NCBI GenBank assembly: GCA_023634235.1
Contig: JAMKCF010000019.1
Coordinates: 9,565,684-9,629,683 of the forward strand
Direction of reading: 5' to 3'
DNA: 64,000 nt
DNA from: Pisaster brevispinus
Taxonomy: Eukaryota > Echinodermata > Asteroidea > Forcipulatida > Asteriidae
Shown: positions 23,111 to 31,276 of the stretch, piece after piece
How positions within the stretch are numbered: the stretch's first letter is position 1
Layout of the letters: the number at the start of each line of letters is the position of its first letter
Program-made: the position numbers and the translations under genes
The notes under the pieces: model-generated
What the model was told of the DNA's origin: nothing
Databases searched by the model: none
Seen by the model: the letters and a program-made list of their open reading frames with translations, nothing else

Positions 23111-23339
23111 GGTTTCATTACCAGAAATATATATTAATAGAATAATTACTGATACAAGAGTTAACAGCAAAAATGCCATTACTGCTACCACACGCATCAA
23201 GATCTTCATCCATTGCAGGAGTGGATACAATGAGCCGCCTGGCAACAAGAGGCCTTTTGAAAAAGGTGTCTTCGGTCATGGTGGCGAAAAGGCACTAATG
23301 CACATCTTAATTTAGCATGGAACCACAGGTGTCTTCAAT

Positions 23340-24310
23340 GACAGCTTGATCCAGTTTTTAAACCTTTAGCACAAGTTCTCCAATTTCTTCATCTATTGTT
23401 AGAGGATGGTCTTCAGTATAGTTATAAAGGTCTGCCATTTCCTCAGCACGTGATCATGTGAACAATGCACCAATTGGATGAAGTCATTTGATGACTAGGT
23501 TCTTTAAGGGCGTCTTCAACATCTGCCCTCCTAAGCCTAAGTATTCCACTTCTTGGGACGTTGGAAAAGATCTGCACTACCTCAGCTCTCTATGTATATC
23601 ATCCTACAGAGAGTTAAACTTACGTCTATTAACACTAAAAGTGGTTGTGTTGGTGGCATTAGTAACAGCAGGATGCTGGCATTGGATCTACAACACGTGA
23701 AAAGATCCAAGTCAGCATTTGAATTTACTCCAGTAGCCCAGGCCTAATGTTCCACAGCATTCAGGCCTGTGCAAATTGTTTTATTATAGAAAGATTCCCA
23801 TCAAATCCTCAACTACTTATGCGCCTTCTTAGCAATGAAGATTCACAGAACCAAAGCCTGCAGGAAGTAGGAACCAGAACAACCAATTATTAGCCAGACT
23901 GTTTTTATCCTTCAGTAAGCTACATCACTATGTGGTTTCATCCACAATTGCAAGATGGCTGAAAATTGTCATGGCAGCAGCAGCCTCTACTACTTCAGCA
24001 GCAGCCTCTACTACTTCAGCAGCAGCATGGTTAGGATTACACAAATGTATCAACATCTCAAATCCTAACAGCAGATTGGTCATCAGTGAACACGTTCACA
24101 AAATTCTACAAACGAGATGTCCAAGGTACACAAGAATTTGGAAGAGCAGTCCTCTCTTCGGCATACATGTACAAAATACATGTCAGTGTGAGTCTGATGA
24201 CCAGAAAACTTATCTGCCATATAATTATAAATTTATATGAGGCCATAGGAGGAGAGCCTCACACTTCCTCCCTGGTGCCTCAGAATTCTTCAGTTCCCAC
24301 CCATTGAGTC
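23340..24310 (+). pseudogene. DIRS tyrosine recombinase, catalytic core disrupted
   Basis: Pieces in order: AQVLQFLHLLLEDGLQYS, MTRFFKGVFNICPPKPKYS, LNLRLLTLKVVVLVALVTA, SSTIARWLKIVMA, SAAAWLGL and NTFTKFYKRDVQG. These match the DIRS/Ngaro recombinase, including the final tyrosine of FYKR, the likely nucleophile. Between WLKIVMA and AAWLGL the family has an H-x-x-R block. Here there is only a short duplicated ASTTSAA stretch (about 23,976-24,030), so that block is lost. Frameshifts elsewhere also break the frame. Confidence 0.85.
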
Positions 24311-24330
24311 GGCCTCATCCTTATTGATGC

Positions 24331-24990
24331 CTTGTACAATTTCCTTGTCACTTTCAGCTGACAGGGGTAATCTTGGTAGTTGTCCCTCACAGTCAAGATG
24401 TCTTAACTAGTTGAATACAGACATATAGGTGAGGAGGTCTGAGACAGGGAAAGGATGCTAAGAAGTATGTTCATTGTGAGTTATAAGTCATACAATTTGC
24501 TAACCGTAATACCAACTTCAACCCTCAGGTCATGAGAAGTAACTATAGGCCTAGATAAAGAGACATGATCAACCCACATTGAGGTAACATACCCAAACGT
24601 CTCAGTTTAGTCCCTAGCCTGATGAACACCAACAGTGCCGAGGGCTACTCAAATCTGCTTCTTAGGTATAAACCCTACAGGCTAATCAAACATTTTACTC
24701 TGGGTTGTCAAAATGTATGCAAGCTATGTACAGCTGACTGGAGGCAAGTCAGGGAAACAAAACTGCTTAAGGCCTGAAGATACAAAAATGCTGATAATTT
24801 GGGCACAAAAACAAAGAGTCCAATGCACTACTGAACTTCTAAACAAAACTAGTTGGAATTCTAGTTTCATTTTGCACTAGAAGGTTGACTTGCCTTGAAT
24901 TTGCCCTTATACCATTTACTTCTGTTTTTCTACATCCAACAGTTTTTTTTGGTCTTTATTGTGACATTGTTGTATGAATCTTTTGCAGGT
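24331..24990. other. Spacer after the DIRS element
   Basis: No exon or RNA gene recognised. It may contain the decayed 3' end of the DIRS element, but no terminal repeat is visible. Confidence 0.4.
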
Positions 24991-25556
24991 GAAAGTGGAC
25001 AATCTTCAAGGTCTGGAATGAGGCAAAGTATTTTCCTTCACATATGTGTGTATGTTATTTGGCAAGAAATTCAGAGTTGAAAGCCTGGGTTGTGTTTTGA
25101 TTGTTGTTTTTGTGGTTTTTAAAAAAATATTTGGAAAGTAATAAGGATGCTTCATGTTATAAACACAGATATCGAGACATTCAAATTCTTAGTTTTGGGT
25201 AAAAGAAATTAGTGTGTATCATTTGCTAGATAAGTGTCATTGTGAGAGCTCACTGATAAATAAAGTTCATACCAGCACTCTATCCTCAAGAGAACTGTTT
25301 CTGGCATTTGACCTCACAAAAAATTACTGTTGCTTATTTTAATTGCAACAATCAAAATGATCATGATATATATGCATAAGTTCCTCCAAACAGTTTTTTT
25401 CTTCTACAAATGTTGGTTTTCTTCATTTTGTGTTTGACTGAAAGTAAAACAAAAATGTCAAAGGTAAAAGCAAACTATCTGAACCTGACTGTTTTAATGA
25501 TGGGTGATGTTCTTTAACAGTAAATGTTGCAATTGTGCATGTTGTTTGTGTTGCAG

Positions 25557-25647
25557 TCATCCTTTGCATCTCCAAAGACATCTACCCGTCAACAAGTATG
25601 ATGTCCCAGACCAGCCTATGATAAAAGGACCTGCTCTCTCCAGTAAG
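25557..25647 (+). repeat. Module A, plus copy 1
   Basis: Acceptor GTTGCAG|, donor AGTAAG|GTGAAA. One extra base in the right hairpin arm (GTATGATGTC) and other small changes shift the frame relative to copies 2-5. Confidence 0.75.
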
Positions 25648-26254
25648 GTGAAAGTATACTTTCAATATTTACCCTTTGTCCCAAATGGAGCTATGTAATA
25701 ATATCAGTCATTTTCTTGCAGCTCTTCAACCCATCCCAAGATATTTGTATGTTGTTTGGCAATCATTTCTGAGTTGACAGGCTGGTTTTTATTTTCTTCT
25801 ATCAGGTTTTAAAGAAATGATAATTTTATTGTCTATAAAAACTGAGGTGCACTCTCAAGTAAAGAGTAAATTCCCTCAAAAGCATACTCTTAGCTTTTGG
25901 TTTTATGTTGCATGCAATTTGCTTGATTAAATTCATTCTGAAAGAGAGAGGGTTAGAGCTCACAGATTTTTAAGTTCATATCAGAACCAATCTTCAAGAG
26001 AACAGTTTCAAGCGAATGACATCCCCAGAGTTACTGTTGCTTATTTTGATTGCAACATTTGAAATGGTCCTAATATGCATCAAGTTCTCAAAACATTTTG
26101 TTGGTGCTTTCATTGTTTTCCTTCATTTCATTTTGATCGAAAGTATCCAAAAATCCTCAGGTTAAAGCAATTGATCTGAAACTAACTGTTTTTATGACAG
26201 GCATTTTTTGAAACACTAAATGTTGCAAATTGTGCATTTTTGTGTGTGTTGCAG

Positions 26255-26345
26255 TCAGGCTTAGCATCTTCAAAGACATCTATCCGTCAACAAGTAGATG
26301 TCCAACACCAGGCTGAAATAAAGGAGCTGCTCTCTCCAGTAAAAG
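26255..26345 (+). repeat. Module A, plus copy 2
   Basis: Good acceptor and donor (AAAAG|GTGAAT). It reads SGLASSKTSIRQQVDVQ then HQAEIKELLSPVK. The left arm is GACATCTAT, which still pairs with GTAGATGTC through one G-U pair. Confidence 0.78.
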
Positions 26346-26718
26346 GTGAATTCTCCAACAAATTTACTTTTAGCATTTGGTAACTTAAATTTTGCATACT
26401 ATTTGCTGGAATTGTTACATTCTGAGAGAGAGCTCACTGATAGTTAAAGTTCCTACCAGCACCAATCCTTGAGAGAGAACTGTTTCAGGTATTTGACATC
26501 CCCCGAGTTACTTTTGCTGATTTTGATTGCAGCATTGGAATGATTCTGAAATGCTGGAGTTTCTCTTGTTGTTGCTTTCAATGTTTGTATTCTTCACTTT
26601 ATTTAAAAGTATAAAAACAAATTTGCAGGCTTAAACAAGATATTTGAACCTGACTGTTTTAATGATTGGTAATGTTGAAAACATAAATGTTGCAAACTGC
26701 ATTTTGATTGTGTTTCAG

Positions 26719-26809
26719 TCAGGCTTAGCATCTCCAAAGACATCTTCCCGTCAACAAGTAGATGTCCAAGTCCAGGCTGTGTTAAAGGAGCTGCACGCTC
26801 CAGTGAAAG
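26719..26809 (+). repeat. Module A, plus copy 3
   Basis: Acceptor GTGTTTCAG|, donor GAAAG|GTAAAT. It reads SGLASPKTSSRQQVDVQ then VQAVLKELHAPVK. One arm base is changed (GACATCTTC), giving one mismatch. Confidence 0.78.
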
Positions 26810-26839
26810 GTAAATTCCCCCAAAAGTATACTCTTGGCT

Positions 26840-27190
26840 TTTGGAACAAGAGACGCCACATTTGCTATTGCCTTACAGTCCACAAGGCCACCACAGCTTT
26901 CCTGGGCTCCTTGATGTGGCAGAACTTCCACTACTGGTTATGAGCCCCATGGCAGTCAAAACTGCATGGCTAACTCCAGTGTAGATAGGGAATTCACTGG
27001 CTGTTGTAAAGAGACAATATTATCACTATATTTCTGGTGTGTCCTCTGTGGGCAGTTTTCCTGTGTACCGGGACATTGCTGCCAAGTGCTGGAAGAGTCC
27101 ACAGGCAGGGCCATGGGATGCTTTGTCAACCGATTAGTCCAACATGTATCCTAATGCTTACCAACGGGTCTTCTTCCTCCTGAGGGCCTT
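26840..27190. other. Non-array sequence inserted between module copies 3 and 4
   Basis: After GCTTTTGG the array flank is interrupted by about 350 bp of mixed composition (CACAAGGCCACCACAGC...GTGTACCGGGACATTGC) not present between other copies. No terminal repeat or protein similarity is recognised. Confidence 0.45.
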
Positions 27191-27396
27191 AGCAAAAATC
27201 AAAACCACTTCATGTTTTTTCAGTTTTTTTTCTTTAGTTTATTTGAATTTTGCGTGGCATTTTCTCAGTAAGTCTTATTCTCGCCGCTAAATAACTTAGT
27301 TCATTTCCTGTCAGTGCAAAAACTGTGTATCTCGATTTTGCTTAAATCAAAATAAAAACAGCAATCAAAATCATTCTGATATTGTTTGTGTTGCAG

Positions 27397-27487
27397 CAAG
27401 GCTTTCTATTTCCAAAGACATCTACCCGTCAACAAGTAGATGTCCAGGACCGGCCTATGATAAATGAGCTGCACTCTCCAGTAACAG
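27397..27487 (+). repeat. Module A, plus copy 4
   Basis: Perfect 9-bp hairpin arms. It reads QGFLFPKTSTRQQVDVQ then DRPMINELHSPV. The donor side is changed to AACAG|GTGAAT, which is still usable. Confidence 0.78.
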
Positions 27488-27883
27488 GTGAATATTCAAA
27501 AAGTATACCTTTAATATTTACCCCTGGTCCCAAAGGGGGCTCTGTAATAATTGCGCAGAGTGTTTGTTGTTGCTCTGCTGTTAGCTTTTGGTAAGATAAA
27601 TTCTCAATGCCAATTGCAAGATTAGCCTCATACAAATAAAGTTCATACCCACACAAATCTTTGAGAGAACATCCCATGAGTTACTGTTGCTTACAACAAT
27701 CACAATAATCCTGATTTGATCAGTTTCTCTAGTCATTTTTTTGATGCTTTCAATGTTTTGTCTTCATTTACATTTTTATTGAAAGCACAGAAAAAATCCT
27801 AAGGAAACAGCAGATCATGTAATTGTTTAATGACGAGTATTAACAATAAACATTGCAGATTGTGTGCTTTTTTCGTGTTGCAG

Positions 27884-27976
27884 AAAGGCTTATAGCATCT
27901 CCGAAGACATCTACCCGTCAACAAGTAGATGTCCAAGACCAGCCTATGATAAAGGAGCTGCACTCTCCAGTAAAAG
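27884..27976 (+). repeat. Module A, plus copy 5
   Basis: Perfect hairpin arms and the cleanest open frame: ERLIASPKTSTRQQVDVQ then DQPMIKELHSPVK. At 93 nt it is the only copy whose length is a multiple of three. Two extra bases near the start change its phase against copies 2-4. Confidence 0.8.
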
Positions 27977-28567
27977 GTGAATTCCCCAAAAGTATACTTT
28001 TGGTCCCAAATGGAGCTGTGTTGTGCAGAATGCATTTTGTTGCTCTTGTTGAAGCTGAAGTAAATAACAGTTATTTTCTTTTAGTATACAATTTATTCAA
28101 AGAGGTTCGTATGTTGTTTGGCAATCATTTAAGAGTTGACCGGCTGAGTTTTGTTTTTTTACTCAGGTTTGAAAGATATTGGAAAGTCCCTTAGGATGCT
28201 TCACAAATATCAAGACAAAATCTCTTTTTTGTTTTTGCATGTCATTCGCTAGATAAGTTTCATTCTGAGAGCTCACTGATGATGTAGAACATACCAACAC
28301 CAGTCCTCAAGAGAACTGTTTTAGGCAAATGATGTCCCGTCCCCCCCCCCCCCCCAAGTAAAATAAAAATTACTTCTGGCTCACTCTGTATGCAACAATC
28401 AAAATATTCCCAAAATACATGAGTTTCTCCAACCATTTTATTGCTTGAAAGTATGCACGCACAAATCCTAAAGTAAAAGCAAAGTTATCTCAGCTTTAAT
28501 GTTTTAAAGGTGGGTGACATTCTTAAGCACTAATTATTTCACATTTTGGTTTTTGTTTGTGTTGCAG

Positions 28568-28665
28568 TCAGGCTTAGCATCTCCAAAGATATCTACCCGT
28601 CAACAAGTAGATGTCTGAGACTGGTTTATCATGACAAATTAGCTAAATGCACTCTCTCGTAAAAG
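28568..28665 (+). repeat. Module A, plus copy 6
   Basis: Acceptor GTTGCAG|, donor AAAAG|GTAAAC. The left arm is GATATCTAC, which still pairs with GTAGATGTC by one G-U pair. After GTAGATGT the frame meets TGA, and the 3' half is altered by small insertions. Confidence 0.72.
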
Positions 28666-28689
28666 GTAAACTCCTGAAATTCTAAAAAT

Positions 28690-29010
28690 ACTCAGCTCAA
28701 AATGGATTGCATGGTGTCAGGGAGTGATGCTTTTATATTGGCAAGATGTGTATACTGAAGGTGGAACCTATGAGCAGGGAAATCCTGGGGATGCGACACC
28801 TATTCTGTCTGCCTCTCCCTCTAGGGAGAGGTCAGCTCCTCCCTCTTTGCAAAACGGCAGTACATAGGATTTCCCCAGGGAAACATGGTTCAGGTTCTAT
28901 GTGGATCTTCTGGGTTCCAACACGGAAGCTTTGGTGGAAACTTGAGAAGTGAGGATGCTCACATGCGGGCATGCTCCGGGGCGCTGTGGGTAGGACAGAA
29001 GAGGGCACTT
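28690..29010. other. Non-array sequence between module copies 6 and 7
   Basis: About 320 bp of higher GC (CTGCCTCTCCCTCTAGGGAG; GCATGCTCCGGGGCGCTG) lies where other units have AT-rich flank. It includes a short inverted repeat, CCCTCTAGGGAG. No class assigned. Confidence 0.4.
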
Positions 29011-29136
29011 TTTGTTTGAAAACTCTTAGCGATAATAACCCACCATTGGGGGGGGGGGGGGATTATGCTATTTATAGTTGATCTGCAGGTAATATTCATT
29101 AAGACTCGACCCTACCCACATTTGTTTGAGTTACAG

Positions 29137-29228
29137 AAAGGCTATAAGACCTCCAAAGATATCTACCCGTCAACAAGTAGATGTAAAAGACCAACCTAAT
29201 ATGAAGGAGCTGCACTTTCCAGTAAAAG
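29137..29228 (+). repeat. Module A, plus copy 7
   Basis: Acceptor GAGTTACAG|, donor AAAAG|GTGAAT. It reads PPKISTRQQVDVKDQPNM then KELHFPVK. The left arm GATATCTAC pairs through one G-U, and the last arm base is lost (GTAGATGTA). Confidence 0.75.
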
Positions 29229-29827
29229 GTGAATTCCCCAAAACTATTTGTAGCATTACAGTTCAGTCTAAAGATGCTTGTTCGATTGGTCATTTTAGTT
29301 GTGAGTGGTTGGGTTTTGTTTTTTTCTGATGGGTTATAAAGAGTTGAGGGAAAACTAGTATTCTTCATGCTTAGCACAAATGTAAAAACAAATTCTTAGC
29401 TTCGTGTACAAATTTAGAATTGAGTGCCATTTACTCCATAAGTTTCATTTTGAGAGAGAGCTCACTGATAATAGCATCACACCGCACACATTTTTAGATT
29501 TAAAATTGGTTTGAGGAAATTTTCTATGAACTTTTCCTTCTTGTAATGTCCTGATCAGGAATAAACTTTTTTTGTAGCTTCAAAAAATTGTTTTGTTGTT
29601 AAAAAGTACAAAGTCAAGAAAATGTTAAAAACTAAAGTAACAAAACCATGAAGACTCTATCATTTCAAAATCTTTCATCATTGTATGCTGTTAAGAAAGA
29701 ATAATACCATCCTGCACGTTGGGGGGGGGGTTCCTCACTAGTTTTTAACTACCCCTGCAATGGATTTTGCACATTTAAATTGCTGGCTTGCATACAGCTT
29801 ATTAATCTGTAAACTTGACCTTTCAGA

Positions 29828-30058
29828 GCCAGAGATGTAGCTAACAGTTCTCTGGAATCAAGTGCAGACGGAGTCACCACTACTGACACCTTGAAGGCTA
29901 CAGGGTATAAAGGAGAGCAACGCGTATGTAAACATCGCTATCATCAAGACATCTTAGCTGTTCATCAAGCAATCATGAATGAACAACCTAGGAGTTTGTT
30001 GTCTTCAACAGTAACATTATGTAGATGTGTTAGTTTGATGTTTGATGTTTATTGTTAA
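29828..30058 (+). CDS. Candidate terminal coding exon, unknown protein
   Basis: After CCTTTCAG| (exon start 29,827, phase 2) one frame is open for 76 codons to TAA at 30,056-30,058. It contains ARDVANSSLESSADGVTTTD, TLKATGYKGEQRVCKHRYHQ and DILAVHQAIMNEQPRS. Composition looks protein-like, but the last third (STVTLCRCVSLMFDVYC) is less so. There is no internal start near its beginning, as expected for a downstream exon. It lies 600 bp beyond module A copy 7 on the same strand. The phase 1 left by the modules' best frame does not match, so linkage is unproven. Confidence 0.35.
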   Translation, partial: ARDVANSSLESSADGVTTTDTLKATGYKGEQRVCKHRYHQDILAVHQAIMNEQPRSLLSSTVTLCRCVSLMFDVYC

Positions 30059-30180
30059 TCGTCGTATAGTGGGCTGTTTTTGCAGCACTGTACAGTTAAG
30101 ATCTTGTAAATAAGTACACCATTGCAAGCAAGCAAGCACATACGCGTTTTTAGCGCAGTGAAATTGGAGATCTTAGAGCC

Positions 30181-30490
30181 TTGGTGGTGCGACGTTTCGA
30201 TTTGGTGGTGCGACGTTCCGATTTGGTGGTGCGGCGTTACGATATGGTGGTGCGGCGTTCCGATTTGGTGGTGCGGCGTTACGATATGGTGGTGCGGCGT
30301 TCCGATATGGTGGTGCGGCGTTCCGATTTGGTGGTGCGGCGTTCCGATTTGGTGGTGCGGCGTTCCGATTTGGTGGTGCGGCGTTCCGATTTGGTGGTGC
30401 GGCGTTCCGATTTGGTGGTGCGGCGTTCCGATTTGGTGGTGCGGCGTTCCGATTTGGTGGTGCGGCGTTCCGATTTGGTGGTGCGGCGAT
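30181..30490 (+). repeat. 21-bp minisatellite, ~15 copies
   Basis: A unit containing GGTGGTGCGGCGTTCCGAT repeats about 15 times with variants (GCGTTACGATA, GCGACGTTTCGA) towards the left end and near-identical units on the right. Because 21 is a multiple of three, several frames stay open: IWWCGVP and VVRRSDL on plus, TTKSERR on minus. These frames are products of the repeat, with no start context or flanking exon to support translation. Confidence 0.95.
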
Positions 30491-30529
30491 TCGGAATCGA
30501 TGGTGGTAGAAACACGGAAAAATTCCGAA

Positions 30530-30880
30530 TAGTTAAAGGGACCTGGACACTTGCACGTGGCTTGTGGGGTCCTACTTCCGGCCGGGGTGACAGTCGGTAG
30601 TTGATCTTAAAGGTGCATCAGGCTCCTCAGCGGGTAGGATGGTTCTGGTGTGATCACAATCGGTTGACTAACGGGAGTAGTCCCTAGTCTAGGCCGTGGG
30701 GCTAGTGGACCGCGTTACTACAGTAGGGGACTGCCTCGGGGACTTGTTCGCCTTGGGGTGGCGGACCGGACCCTTCCTAATGGGAGGTGCAATGGCCCTG
30801 ACGATCTGGAAAGCGTGATGGGGCTGGTATCCTGGAACCTGCACGTTGGTGGCCCTGCTTTTAACTAATCGACCAGGATG
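30530..30880. other. GC-rich block without open frame
   Basis: About 350 bp of clearly higher GC than either side follows the minisatellite. It contains GGCCGGGGTGACAGTCGG, TAGGCCGTGGGGCTAGTGG and GGGGTGGCGGACCGGACCC. No long open frame, splice pattern, or A/B box is evident. It might be a structured RNA, an old GC-rich satellite or an insertion. I could not match it to SRP, 7SK, RNase P or telomerase RNA by motif. Confidence 0.4.
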
Positions 30881-30889
30881 TTTTTGGCA

Positions 30890-31276
30890 AAATTTAGAAC
30901 TGACTGAAATAAAGTGCTTGCGATGGTGTACTTATGAAATATATGTTATTTTGAGTAAAAAGATTATGAGTCCATTTTGAGATGTTTGATAAATCACCTG
31001 AGATTCCTTAGCAACACTAATCAAGAACTGAATGTTCTGCATTTATACTGTTTGTGATGTTAAACTTTATCAGTGCTGTATATAGTAGCTTTGATGTTGT
31101 AATTTTTGCCACATTTTTGGGGGTAACAATCTGGAATATGTTAGGTACAGAAGCGAGGCTGCTGCTGATGGGTTCGAGCGTGAGTCGGGCGAACATAGAG
31201 TTATCGTGCATTAAAAATGATTCAGGCAATAGTAAAGTTTTTGTCTGGTACAGAAAAAAGGGCGTTGTTTGTCAAG
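30890..31276. other. Spacer, no gene recognised
   Basis: It holds a 76-residue open frame (31,054-31,284) with a hydrophobic start, NFISAVYSSFDVVIFATFLG, but no recognised family, no splice context and no partner exons. Treated as chance. Confidence 0.4.

Larger units (their letters stand above)
20160..24330 (+). mobile_element. DIRS-type tyrosine-recombinase retrotransposon, decayed
   Basis: Gag-like, reverse transcriptase, RNase H and tyrosine recombinase segments occur in that order on the plus strand, which is the DIRS1/DIRS-like arrangement. All parts are broken by frameshifts and stops, and a SINE fragment lies in the middle. No terminal inverted or split repeats were found, so the ends given are limits of recognisable coding similarity. 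DIRS elements integrate by a tyrosine recombinase and make no target duplication, which is family knowledge. Confidence 0.85.
25000..29500 (+). repeat. Seven-copy tandem array of exon-like module A
   Basis: Seven copies of a roughly 460-700-bp unit lie in the same orientation. Each has a TTGTTTGTGTTGCAG-type acceptor, a core of 91-98 nt, and an AG|GTGAAT or AG|GTAAA(T/C) donor. Conserved flanks include GAGAGCTCACTGATA, TCAAGAGAACTGTTTC, GTTACTGTTGCTTATTTT, ATGTTTT..CTTCATTT and CTGACTGTTTTAATGA. The core looks better conserved than the flanks. Related copies lie on the minus strand at 0.9, 2.6, 40.7 and 42.3 kb. Core length varies between 91, 92, 93 and 98 nt, so not all copies could be exons of one reading frame. 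Confidence 0.8.

Noticed and set aside
25557..29228. Regular repeats that could suggest a CRISPR array
   Set aside because: Units are hundreds of bases apart, the genome is eukaryotic, spacers are homologous to each other and no cas genes are present.
30122..30600. Overlapping 78-139-residue frames with IWWCGVP, VVRRSDL and TTKSERR repeats
   Set aside because: Open only because the 21-bp unit is a multiple of three. No evidence for a gene.
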